Shown here: positions 8,940-16,445 of the stretch, piece after piece
Layout: each line of letters starts with the position of its first letter
How positions within the stretch are numbered: the first letter of the stretch is position 1
From: Myxococcota bacterium
GTDB lineage: Bacteria; Myxococcota_C; UBA6777
Length of the DNA stretch: 19,085 nt
Direction of reading: 5' to 3'
NCBI GenBank assembly: GCA_963169055.1
Contig: CAUJFU010000128.1
Location: 1-19,085 of the forward strand
The notes under the pieces: model-generated
Told to the model about the DNA's origin: nothing
Databases searched by the model: none
What the model saw: only the letters and a program-made list of their open reading frames with translations
Translations under genes and position numbers: made by a program

Positions 8940-10244
8940 TTATCCAGCGTGAGGAGGTTTGTTTTCTTTGGGGGTTGCGAAGACGGGGGTTCCTTCGACG
9001 GGATCGGACAATGGGCTAAGGACAAGTTCTTCTTGGTCTTGGAGTCCGCCGTGGATCAGGGCGTATTCGTTGCTGGTGTGGGCGATCTCAACTTTTCTTC
9101 GGATCAGGCGTTTTTGGTTTTGGTTTGTTTGGACGAGGTAAACGTATTTGCCTTCGTAGAGGGCTTGGCGAGGAACGCGGACGGCGTTGGGGATCTTTCG
9201 GATGGGGATGCGGACTTGGCAGAAGACGCCCGGGAGAAGGATCTTGGGGTTGACGAAGCCGTTATTTTGCCGGGTACTGCTGCGGAAGTGAACACGAACC
9301 CATAAGTCGATGGTACGGGTTCGCAGATCAAGGCGTCCGCCGACGCGCTCGATCACGCCCTTCCATGCGGTGCTAGAGCTTTGTGGGACTTCGACGCGGA
9401 TGGTTCCGAGTTTTCGCAGATAGGCGGGGATCTGATCGATGGATATCTCTTGGTTTTGTTCGTCGCGGATCTTGCGGAGATCTTCGAGAGAAAAGGCGAC
9501 GGGGATCTCGACGGACTCGGTGCTTTCGAGAGTTACGACACCACGACCTGCTGCGACAAAAGCCCCGTTGGTCGGGGTTCCTTGGGTGACACGCGCATCA
9601 AAGGGGGCGTACAGGGTGGTGCGGCTGAGATTGATCGAGGCTTGTTGGAACTGGATCTCGGTGAGGTCGAGGTTTTGACGAAGGCTTTCGAGTGCGCGGA
9701 TGCGTTCGAGGACACGCAAGCGGATCTTATCGAAGCTGCCGGGGTCGATGGCGCGGCGTTTGAGCAGAACTTTGTTGCGTTGTTCGTCGCGTTTGTCGAG
9801 TTGGAGGGCATCTTCGGACAGTTTGATTTGGCGTTTGAGTGAGTCGCGCTGTCGTTTGAGGCGATCAAATTCGAGGCGGTAGGTGCGGCTGTCGATGCGA
9901 AAAAGGGCTTGGTTGCGTTTAACGGTTTGTCCGGGTTTGAGATCGCGCAGGGTGTAGGTCAGCTTGCCGGCGACTTCGGGGACAATCTCGACGCTTTGAT
10001 CGGCTTGTGTGGTGCCGAAGCCATCGAGGTACAACCAGAGATCTTTGCGCACGATGCGTTCGGTTTGTACGCGCAAAGACAGCGCTTGCGGTGGTTTGCG
10101 CTGGGGTTTTTTTCGCATATTTACAAGGATGCGCATGGACATCACGCCGACGACAAGGATCAAAGCGGTGGCGATCGTTGCGCGAAGGACGCGTGATGTG
10201 GAGGGGGGAGCGTGATGGTGGGGTGTTTGGAAAGATTCGGTCAC
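8940..10244 (-). CDS. RND efflux periplasmic adaptor (membrane fusion protein, HlyD/AcrA type)
   Basis: Adaptor of 434 residues that should bridge the permease to an outer-membrane channel. A short cytoplasmic tail precedes one TM anchor (about 19-41), with no lipobox. The first lipoyl half follows (about 84-120, IVPEVAGKL then LKPGQTVKRNQALFRID). Next come a charged, heptad-like coiled-coil hairpin (about 120-195) and the second lipoyl half (LYAPFDARVTQGTPTNGAFV). Beta-barrel and membrane-proximal domains end with VRVPRQALYEGKYVYLV. Start: GTG at 10244 is preceded by GAGGTG; the frame stays open to a TTG at 10469, but that extension is not family-like, and the first downstream ATGs would cut the anchor. 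No TolC-type gene is next to it. Confidence 0.92.
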   Translation of the reverse strand: MTESFQTPHHHAPPSTSRVLRATIATALILVVGVMSMRILVNMRKKPQRKPPQALSLRVQTERIVRKDLWLYLDGFGTTQADQSVEIVPEVAGKLTYTLRDLKPGQTVKRNQALFRIDSRTYRLEFDRLKRQRDSLKRQIKLSEDALQLDKRDEQRNKVLLKRRAIDPGSFDKIRLRVLERIRALESLRQNLDLTEIQFQQASINLSRTTLYAPFDARVTQGTPTNGAFVAAGRGVVTLESTESVEIPVAFSLEDLRKIRDEQNQEISIDQIPAYLRKLGTIRVEVPQSSSTAWKGVIERVGGRLDLRTRTIDLWVRVHFRSSTRQNNGFVNPKILLPGVFCQVRIPIRKIPNAVRVPRQALYEGKYVYLVQTNQNQKRLIRRKVEIAHTSNEYALIHGGLQDQEELVLSPLSDPVEGTPVFATPKENKPPHAG

Positions 10245-10317
10245 GGGACACCTCGGTCTTGGTTTGCCCTGCGCGATCAAGCGTGGGGAGAAGAGAACAG
10301 ACGGTGCTTGGATGCAC

Positions 10318-10344
10318 AAAAAAGCGAAGGGGTGTGGCTTTTTT
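10318..10344. terminator. Weak terminator-like A/T hairpin between kinase and adaptor genes
   Basis: An 8-bp perfect inverted repeat, AAAAAAGC and GCTTTTTT, encloses an 11-nt loop and would read as hairpin plus T-run on either strand. It lies about 135 bp after the kinase stop and 74 bp before the adaptor start. It could separate the kinase from the pump operon. The stem has only two G-C pairs, so it is a weak candidate. Confidence 0.3.
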
Positions 10345-10477
10345 GGCGAGGGTCTTATGCGGAGAGTGCTGCAAAAACGCAAGACCCTGTTTTGGGGGGG
10401 AACATAATGCACAGATCGAGGCGCGCTACCGACGAGGCTTGCGATGGACTGTTGTTGGAAAGGGAACAATCCGTTGC

Positions 10478-11950
10478 TTACCCGTTTTTGGGGGGATATT
10501 GGTGGAGAAAGTCAGGCAAGACAACCGAGATATCGTCTTCTTCGGGGTTGTTGCGATCGATGCTTTCTTCGAGAGGTTGTTTGATTCGGAGGGTGAAGGT
10601 GGAGCCCTTGTGGAGAACGCTTTTGACTTCGAGACGGCCTCCGAGCAGTCGGGTGAGTTGCAGACTAATGGCCAGTCCAAGGCCCGAACCACCGTGTTGT
10701 CGCTGGGCTGAACTGTCGGCTTGGTAGAAGGCTTCAAACAAGCGCTGTTGTTTGTCGAGAGGGATGCCGGGGCCGTTGTCGATGACGCGGAATTTGATCT
10801 GGCGTTGGGTGCCTTTGGGTTTTTGGTCGATGATGCAAAAGATCTTGCCGTTTTTGGTGAATTTGCAGGCGTTGGAGAGAAGATTGAGCAAGATCTGTTT
10901 GAGCTTGTTGCGATCGGTGCGGAGGACTTGGACAGTTCCGGGGTTGTGGATGTGGAGGGTGTTGTTGTTTTGTTGTGCAAGGATTGCAACAGTCGCTTCG
11001 ATCTCGTCAAGGAAGGGTTGGAGAGGAAAGTTGCTAAGATGAAGGCGGAGTTTTCCGGCTTCTACGCGGGATAGGTCGAGGATATTGTTGATCAAGGCGA
11101 GGAGTTGGGTTCCTGCGCGTTGGATCTTGAGGAGGTCTTCTTGGGTGGTGGTGTCGGCCTCGGTGAGTTCTTCGAGCAAGAGCTCGCTGTAGCCGATGAT
11201 GGCGTTGAGGGGAGTGCGTAGCTCGTGGCTCATGTTGGCGAGGAAGATGCTTTTGGCGCGGTTGGCTTCTTGGGCGCGGTCGCGTTCGATCGCGAGTTCT
11301 TCGTTGGCTCGATTGGATTCTTGGATGCTAGTGCGTAAGAGTTCGTAAGATTGTTGCCAAATGGTTTCGTAAGCATAAGCGACAAAGCTTAGAATAATCG
11401 CGATCGAGAGCAGGATCAGTACAACGATGCCCATCCACGTTGCAACACGGGGAGGTTGGGTGGTCGGGAGGCCGTACAACTTGGCGATGTAAAAAAACAG
11501 GATGACCAATACGACCGTCAAGGTGGCCGCGAGGCCGATGCGTTTGCCAAAGAGGAAGGTCGAGAGCGGAGGGAGCAACAGATACCAGATGAGGTTGTAG
11601 ATGGAAAAGCCGCCGTGTTGGGCCGTTGCAAGGGTGAAGATCGTAAGTAGGATGCTGACAAATGCTGTGCTGAGAAGGTGGAATGAGACACCACGTTTGA
11701 GCAAGAAAGGTAAAGTCAGATGGATCGCGCTGATCGTTAACGTTGCGAAGACAAGGAACCCCGGGCCTTGTTCAAAACGCCAAAGGGCAGGGACGAAAAC
11801 GACGGTCAATCCGTTGATTCCGAAGGTAAACAGCACGAACATCCGCAGACGAAGGCGCTGCATCAGGTTGGTGTGTTGCTCTTCGGGCGGGATAAAGTGA
11901 TCCGCAAAGCGAAACAGAAAAGGCACCGTATCTTGGGGATGATCGGCCAT
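10478..11950 (-). CDS. Membrane-bound sensor histidine kinase
   Basis: Two-component sensor of 490 residues. After a short N-terminal tail, about six hydrophobic segments (residues about 36-195) form an integral-membrane sensor with little periplasmic sequence. A coiled-coil linker leads to HisKA with the H-box SHELRTPL, phospho-acceptor His242. The HATPase_c domain follows, with N-box LLNLLSNACKFT (about 354-365), G1 box DNGPGIP (about 391-397), F-box LFEAFYQAD and G2 box GGSGLGLAIS. No receiver domain and no response regulator are nearby, so it is an orphan here. Start: ATG 11950 is the only ATG that fits the protein-like region and has a weak GGA upstream. The frame continues to 12454, but that extension is not protein-like. 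It lies upstream of and in the same direction as the efflux genes, 233 bp away; a regulatory link is possible. Confidence 0.92.
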   Translation of the reverse strand: MADHPQDTVPFLFRFADHFIPPEEQHTNLMQRLRLRMFVLFTFGINGLTVVFVPALWRFEQGPGFLVFATLTISAIHLTLPFLLKRGVSFHLLSTAFVSILLTIFTLATAQHGGFSIYNLIWYLLLPPLSTFLFGKRIGLAATLTVVLVILFFYIAKLYGLPTTQPPRVATWMGIVVLILLSIAIILSFVAYAYETIWQQSYELLRTSIQESNRANEELAIERDRAQEANRAKSIFLANMSHELRTPLNAIIGYSELLLEELTEADTTTQEDLLKIQRAGTQLLALINNILDLSRVEAGKLRLHLSNFPLQPFLDEIEATVAILAQQNNNTLHIHNPGTVQVLRTDRNKLKQILLNLLSNACKFTKNGKIFCIIDQKPKGTQRQIKFRVIDNGPGIPLDKQQRLFEAFYQADSSAQRQHGGSGLGLAISLQLTRLLGGRLEVKSVLHKGSTFTLRIKQPLEESIDRNNPEEDDISVVLPDFLHQYPPKNG

Positions 11951-12240
11951 TTGTCGTCCATCGGTGTGTAGGACAAAAAGAAGAGTGTGCTTGCCAACGG
12001 GTAAGGTCTCTCTTACGCTGGTCGGTCGGTTCGGTTGTATTGTGCTTTGAAGCGCACAGATCGCAAGGTGCTTTTTATTGCGAGCGGATGTTGTGGAAGA
12101 CCAACATGGCGAAGGCATGGGCAGTTGGGCGATTTTTTCTACTGATCCCCCATCAGACAACGCAGCGTCGCAGAGAGCGAAGTGTTTGTTTGGGAAAGCC
12201 AAGAGGTGTTTGAGCAAGGACACAGAGGCCCTTGGGAGGA

Positions 12241-12309
12241 CAGGCGAAACCTTTGCGCAAAAACAGGCGAAACCTTTGCACAAGAAGAGGCGAAACCTTT
12301 GTTGATGGC
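12241..12309. repeat. Three 23-bp direct repeats with core GGCGAAACCTTTG
   Basis: Units begin at 12241, 12264 and 12287 and share the core (A/C)(A/G)GGCGAAACCTTTG. The first two continue as C(G/A)CAA(A/G)AA; the third diverges after the core. The first unit contains the 10-bp palindrome TTTGCGCAAA. The period of 23 bp is about two helical turns. Either a protein-binding array or a fragment of a genome-wide dispersed repeat is possible. Confidence 0.8.
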
Positions 12310-12339
12310 GTACCGCCCCCCCAAGCGCCATCATCCAGT

Positions 12340-12377
12340 ACAAGGCCAAAGGTCGGGCATCCACACAAGGCCAAAGG
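12340..12377. repeat. Direct repeat pair ACAAGGCCAAAGG, 25 bp apart
   Basis: The 13-bp sequence ACAAGGCCAAAGG occurs at 12340-12352 and again at 12365-12377. It lies in the same non-coding spacer as the 23-bp repeats, about 150 bp upstream of the Cys-module lipoprotein gene. No function can be assigned. Confidence 0.65.
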
Positions 12378-12523
12378 CCGCACAGCAGAGAATCTGAGGT
12401 GAGAAGGCAGACCACAGCAACGCACCGCGATATGCCGTTGTTGTGGTTTCGCACGCGCCCGCATCATGCGATGGTACGGGCGCAAGATGGACACAGCAAG
12501 AAAAAGCAGAAAAGGTTTGGAGC

Positions 12524-13528
12524 ATGAGACGACGTTGGTTTCGATGGACGATGTTGGTGACAAGCGTGTTGTTTCTTTCGGGTTGTGCAGGGTTTGCGCG
12601 AGGTGGTTGGACGGTGATGTTGTTTTTGCTTGGGGCGTTGGGGCTTGCGAGTCTTTTGCAGACCCAAACAGCGTGTGTCTCGCCAACCCTCGGAGAAGCC
12701 CCACAGGACGGCGAGATCGTGGGAGATGGAGGGACGCAAAAAGAGGGCGTTGGGAGCGAAACGCAACCCGAAGGTTCTTGGGAGCGCTGTTGCAACAACG
12801 GCAAGATCAGCACATGTTTTTGTCCTGCGGGGGCATCGTGCAATTACGGCTGGTTTAAGGATTGCGGGAACGGGACGTGTGTTTCTAGCTCGATCCAATC
12901 CTGCGAAGAAGGAAACTCCGAATCATCGGTTGAAAGCAACGGTGAGGTGGTGCCTGAACGAACGAGCGAACTCCAACCCGAAACGACGCCCACCGAGTCC
13001 CAGCCCGAAGGCGTGTGGGAAACATGCTGCAAGGAAGGGAAGATCAGCACGTGTTTTTGCCCCGTCGGGCCCATTTGCAATTACGGACAGTTCAGGGATT
13101 GCGGCAACGGAACATGCCAATTCGATATGGAAAAAGCTTGCGCAGAAGTAATTCCTGAAAAGATAGCAGAACCCCAACCCGAGATGTCCACAGAAGTCCA
13201 GCCCGAAGGCTCTTGGGAACGCTGTTGCAAAAGCGGCAAGATCGACTCGTGCTTTTGTCCGGCGGGGATGGCGTGCAACTACGGATGGTTCACGGATTGC
13301 GGCAACGGAACATGCACACCCGATCCCAATCAGACCTGTGCAGAAGTGATCCCTGAAAAAATCGCGGAGCCGATCCCTGAGGCACAACCCGAAGGTGCGT
13401 GGGAAACGTGTTGCGTCAATGGAAAGATCGATTCCTGTTTTTGCCCGGCAGGTTTGGCCTGCAACTACGGTTGGTTTGTGGACTGCGGAAACAAGACGTG
13501 CGTTCCGCGTAACTCACAATGCCCCTAA
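12524..13528 (+). CDS. Lipoprotein with four 8-Cys repeat modules
   Basis: The 334-residue protein starts with a basic N-terminus and a good lipobox, LSGC, giving lipidated Cys21. Unusually, a second hydrophobic stretch follows (about 30-48). The rest is four modules (residues about 82-127, 161-206, 227-272, 289-333) joined by Pro/Glu/Gln-rich linkers such as AEVIPEKIAEPQPE. Each module has eight Cys with near-invariant spacing: CC, 7 residues, CxC, 5, C, 7, C, 4, C, then 7 (6 in the last) and C. Conserved blocks are WE(R/T)CC, GKI(S/D)(T/S)CFCP, CNYG and DCGN(G/K)TC. All Cys in a module could pair, giving a disulfide-stabilised bead-on-string surface protein. The family is not recognised. 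Start: ATG 12524 with AAAGG 8 nt upstream; a GTG at 12443 is in frame but precedes the signal. The diiron gene follows after 15 bp. Confidence 0.85.
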   Translation: MRRRWFRWTMLVTSVLFLSGCAGFARGGWTVMLFLLGALGLASLLQTQTACVSPTLGEAPQDGEIVGDGGTQKEGVGSETQPEGSWERCCNNGKISTCFCPAGASCNYGWFKDCGNGTCVSSSIQSCEEGNSESSVESNGEVVPERTSELQPETTPTESQPEGVWETCCKEGKISTCFCPVGPICNYGQFRDCGNGTCQFDMEKACAEVIPEKIAEPQPEMSTEVQPEGSWERCCKSGKIDSCFCPAGMACNYGWFTDCGNGTCTPDPNQTCAEVIPEKIAEPIPEAQPEGAWETCCVNGKIDSCFCPAGLACNYGWFVDCGNKTCVPRNSQCP

Positions 13529-13543
13529 CAGACGAGAGAAAAG

Positions 13544-14344
13544 ATGTCGCATAAAGCAAAGTATGCAGGTGGCGCGTTGGGGGCTTTTCATCACGAACTG
13601 ATGGGAGATCCGATTCTGTTTGAGACGTTTCGAACGGACAAGTTCGCGTCTGGTTGGCTTGAAGAGGCCCGAAAGATCTGGCTCAATCGGTTCCACACAG
13701 AGTTTCGTTCGGTGCAGATCATGAATCGCTTCTTGGAAGAGATCTTGGGGGCGGGTGATCCGCTGGATGTGTATGCAGGGGCTGTAGATATGGTGCAAGA
13801 CGAGATCCGTCACGCGGTGCTGTGTGCCGAGATGTGCCGAGCGTTGGGGCAAGATCCTGTGTTTCCGACGCCGCTGGTGATGCCCTTGCCCACGGGTTAT
13901 ATACAAGCTCCGATGGCGGAACGCGCCTTGTCTACGGCAATTACCATGTTGGGCATCAGCGAAACTCTGTCTTCGGGATTTATTGTCGATCTGCAAGAGC
14001 GTTGCAAAGAACCCGTTGTTCGGGATGTTTTGGCGCGCACGATGGAAGATGAAGAAGGCCATCACGGCTTTGGTTGGGCGTATATCAAGGCATCGCTTGG
14101 GCGCTTTCCCAAAGAAACGCTCGCAGATTGGCGTTATTTGGTGCAACAAACCCTTGCGCCTCACCACCAATTCGTCGAACAGACATTGCGTGATCTTCCG
14201 CCAACCCAGAAGCACTTGGACGCATGGCCCGATGAAGAATACATTCCGTTAGGGATGTTTAGCCCGCAACGTCAGGCATTGGTGTTTCTGCGAACTTTTG
14301 AACACGCTCTGGCCCCCAAGCTACGGGAGATGTCATTGCTGTGA
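13544..14344 (+). CDS. Ferritin-like diiron protein (possible oxygenase/oxidase)
   Basis: Soluble, mostly helical protein of 266 residues with no signal peptide, so probably cytoplasmic. The ligand pattern fits a four-helix diiron carboxylate site: Glu53 in the first helix, DEIRH with Glu87 and His90, Glu140 in GISETLSSG, and EDEEGHHGF with an ExxH at 170-173 or 171-174. This Glu, ExxH, Glu, ExxH order is shared by ferritin-like, AurF-type N-oxygenase and ribonucleotide-reductase-R2-type proteins; the exact reaction cannot be assigned. Start: ATG 13544 has a GAGAGAAAAG leader inside the 15-bp gap after the Cys-module lipoprotein gene, so co-transcription is likely. Its last 12 bp overlap the convergent gene on the other strand. 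Confidence 0.85.
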   Translation: MSHKAKYAGGALGAFHHELMGDPILFETFRTDKFASGWLEEARKIWLNRFHTEFRSVQIMNRFLEEILGAGDPLDVYAGAVDMVQDEIRHAVLCAEMCRALGQDPVFPTPLVMPLPTGYIQAPMAERALSTAITMLGISETLSSGFIVDLQERCKEPVVRDVLARTMEDEEGHHGFGWAYIKASLGRFPKETLADWRYLVQQTLAPHHQFVEQTLRDLPPTQKHLDAWPDEEYIPLGMFSPQRQALVFLRTFEHALAPKLREMSLL

Positions 14345-15385
14345 TCGGATAGGTGTTGCTTGTTGGTTTGTTTGTGTGGGGCGTTGTGTGTGTGGGAGGG
14401 CTTGTAGCGCGAACCATCGAAAGGGCGGGTTGACGGGGGATGGAGAGATGCGATCTCGCAAAGACGCGAGTGTTTGGAGCGGAGTGGAGGGCGGAGCAAG
14501 AAGAAGGATGCGTTGTTCGTTGGGGAGGTGTTGTCGGATCTCTTGAAGGCATCGGGTGAGTGTTTGCGGAGCGCGCTGTAGCGTGCTTTGCGGAAGGGTC
14601 GGTAGGATCGGGTGTTGCATCAAGAGGCTGTTCCATAGATTGCAACCTTCTGTGATGGCGCGTTCGTTGATCCAAAGAGCGAGTCCTTTGGGGTGGAGAG
14701 CAAGGACGATGCGTGCAGGGTTTGGATCGGGTGGGAGAGGGTAAGGCGGAAGGCGGATACGAGCGAGTTTTCGTCGAATAGAGCGAGCGCATCGATCGCA
14801 AGGTTGCGTCGAAGGCGTAGGCTGTAGAGTTTGGAGCGTTCTCCACCATGACTCGGTTTGTGTGGGAGAGAGCCAAGACAGCCAAGCAGGCCGACAAGCC
14901 GTTGCCGAAGCCTCCGAAGGTGCGGCCTGATCGATTTGACAGATCAGCCAAGCGATGCGGATCGCGGAGCGTTGGGGCAGGAGAGCCATGAGATCGAGAA
15001 CATCGCGCAAAGAGGCGGTTGCTTCGGCTTCGAGAAGAAAGGAGGACGAGGTTTGTAAGCGGAGGTGAGCGGTTTGACAAGCTCGATCAGAGAAAGGCGG
15101 AACAAGGGGACAAGAAGAGAGGGTCGGCGGTAAAGACCATCGTTGCTTGCGCAGGGCGATCCGCAAAGAACCCGATGGGAGAGTTTGAAGCGGCTGCGCG
15201 TTGTGAGCGCGTGGAACATCCGTGGGGGGGGTTGGGCGCACACAAGCAAAGGACGCAAAAAGGCAAAACCAACAGAGCGCAAAAGCCCCAAACGATGGGC
15301 TTGAGCGTGGAGTCGCTGTTGATGGGAAAGCGCGGGCTTCTTGTTTTCGAGAAGGCCTCGGCATTAAGGTGTTGCGTCGTTTCAT
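14333..15385 (-). CDS. Hypothetical envelope protein, possible ExbD/TolR-like fold
   Basis: 350 residues. A basic, Ser/Pro-rich N-terminus precedes one hydrophobic segment (about 32-48) ending in FASFAC, which is a signal anchor or a poor lipobox at Cys48. The C-terminal part (about 225-330) has the strand-helix-strand order of ExbD/TolR periplasmic domains: ARIVLALHPKGLALWIN, a helix with LTRCLQEIRQHL, then RILLLAPPSTPLQTLASLRD. Residues about 105-150 show a fainter copy (HLRLQTSSSFLLEAEATASL). This resemblance is by eye and weak. The ATG at 15385 has AAAAGGA just upstream. The gene stands alone, diverges from methionine aminopeptidase and converges with the diiron gene. It is rich in Leu, Pro, Arg and Gln; coding status is likely, function unknown. 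Confidence 0.7.
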   Translation of the reverse strand: MKRRNTLMPRPSRKQEARAFPSTATPRSSPSFGAFALCWFCLFASFACVRPTPPTDVPRAHNAQPLQTLPSGSLRIALRKQRWSLPPTLSSCPLVPPFSDRACQTAHLRLQTSSSFLLEAEATASLRDVLDLMALLPQRSAIRIAWLICQIDQAAPSEASATACRPAWLSWLSPTQTESWWRTLQTLQPTPSTQPCDRCARSIRRKLARIRLPPYPLPPDPNPARIVLALHPKGLALWINERAITEGCNLWNSLLMQHPILPTLPQSTLQRAPQTLTRCLQEIRQHLPNEQRILLLAPPSTPLQTLASLRDRISPSPVNPPFRWFALQALPHTQRPTQTNQQATPIRSQQ

Positions 15386-15543
15386 GGCGTCCTTTTGTCA
15401 AGTCTCTGTGCGATGGGGCGTTTGAGGCGGAACGATGGTTCACACGCCATCTTCGCCGAATCGTGTATGAGATGGATCGAGCGATCAATCGGGATGTTTG
15501 AATGGAGAACAAGTCGCTCCTGTGAGAAGAAAGAGCAAGTCGG

Positions 15544-16302
15544 ATGATCGAATTAAAGAGTGCAAAAGCTGTTGAGAAGATGCGCGAAGCCGGGCGTTTG
15601 GCTGCGGCTACGCTGGAGATGATTCAACCTCACGTCCAACCCGGGGTCTCCACAGAGCGTTTGAATCAGCTTTGCCACGAATTCCTTATCGAACACAAGG
15701 CCATCCCCGCGCCGCTGAATTATCGAGGATTTCCGAAGTCGATCTGCACCTCCATCAACGAAGTGGTGTGTCATGGCATCCCTTCCGAGACACAGATACT
15801 TGCAGAAGGTGATATCATCAACGTCGATGTGACGGCGATCTTAGACGGTTATCATGGCGACACAAGCTGTATGTTTTGTGTGGGCGAAGTCAGCAAGCCA
15901 GCCCGAGATCTGGTCGAAGCCACAAAGCAAGCATTGTATGCAGGTATCCGTGTGTGCGCTGTGGGCGCAAGGATCGGCGATATCGGTCATGCGATCCAGT
16001 CCTTGGTTGAACCGATGGGATATTCGGTGGTTCGGGACTTTACGGGACACGGGATCGGACGGCGCTTTCATGAAGATCCGCAGATCCTCCATTATGGCAA
16101 AAAAGGCGTGGGCCCGCGTATGCGTGAAGGGATGACCTTTACGATCGAGCCGATGATTAACCTCGGGACGTGGAGGGTCGAAGTGATGGAAGACAATTGG
16201 ACGGCGGTCACGTTGGATCGCAATCTGTCAGCCCAATTCGAGCACACGATCTTGATTACTGCCGAAGGCTACGAGATATTGACGCCTTCGTCTCTTTTTT
16301 AA
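15544..16302 (+). CDS. map: Methionine aminopeptidase, type I
   Basis: Removes the initiator Met from new proteins in the cytoplasm, with two divalent metals. The 252-residue pita-bread enzyme carries the full ligand set: Asp95 (NVDVT), Asp106 (HGDTS), His169 (FTGHGIG), Glu202 (TIEP) and Glu233 (FEHT), plus the substrate-binding His77 (CHGIP) and His176 (FHEDP). These lie two residues below the Escherichia coli numbering, so the chain is full length and has no N-terminal SEC-C or linker extension. Start: ATG 15544 with a modest AAGAGC upstream. It is not in the secY/infA ribosomal-protein setting where map often lies; it stands alone between a divergent hypothetical gene and the 649-residue protein. 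Confidence 0.97.
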   Translation: MIELKSAKAVEKMREAGRLAAATLEMIQPHVQPGVSTERLNQLCHEFLIEHKAIPAPLNYRGFPKSICTSINEVVCHGIPSETQILAEGDIINVDVTAILDGYHGDTSCMFCVGEVSKPARDLVEATKQALYAGIRVCAVGARIGDIGHAIQSLVEPMGYSVVRDFTGHGIGRRFHEDPQILHYGKKGVGPRMREGMTFTIEPMINLGTWRVEVMEDNWTAVTLDRNLSAQFEHTILITAEGYEILTPSSLF

Positions 16303-16338
16303 CAGCGTTTTGGGACAGGATGCTTGTACCCGCGCTGT
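16302..16338 (+). terminator. Hairpin directly after map
   Basis: ACAGCG pairs with CGCTGT 37 nt on, and inside this GGGACA pairs with TGTACCC with one bulged A, leaving a 7-nt loop. The structure begins on the last base of the map stop codon. No T-run follows, so it is not a classical intrinsic terminator; it may end or protect the map transcript. Confidence 0.35.
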
Positions 16339-16400
16339 GCATGGAAAGAAACGTGTTCTATTGCGTCGATGTACAAATATATTATTGATAAGAAAGGCAT

Positions 16401-16445
16401 TTTTGTTTTTGAGCGCTGCTTTTGGGGATGACTTTTGTTTTTGAG
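16401..16445. repeat. Direct repeat TTTTGTTTTTGAG, 32 bp apart
   Basis: The 13-bp sequence TTTTGTTTTTGAG occurs at 16401-16413 and 16433-16445, three helical turns apart, in the T-rich leader about 120-160 bp upstream of the 649-residue protein. A further T8 run follows at 16453. It could be an activator or nucleoid-protein site or a UP-like region of a strong promoter; no clear -35/-10 pair was found. Confidence 0.6.

Larger units (their letters stand above)
11951..12523. other. Non-coding, repeat-bearing spacer between divergent genes
   Basis: This 573-bp stretch separates the kinase from the Cys-module lipoprotein. Frames are open on both strands, but the translations are rich in Cys, Leu and Arg, do not look like protein and match no recognised domain. 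It contains three 23-bp direct repeats and a 25-bp-spaced pair, listed separately. Promoters for both flanking genes must lie here, but no box stood out. Confidence 0.6.

Noticed and set aside
10245-10469. N-terminal extension of the adaptor from a TTG at 10469
   Set aside because: The extension is not adaptor-like and would bury the membrane anchor 90 residues in; GTG 10244 has GAGGTG just upstream.
13529-13543. Terminator between the Cys-module lipoprotein and diiron genes
   Set aside because: Only 15 bp with no inverted repeat; it contains just the ribosome binding site of the second gene.
15019-15501. 160-codon plus-strand frame upstream of map
   Set aside because: Mostly antisense to the hypothetical envelope gene; no good ribosome binding site and no protein-like pattern.
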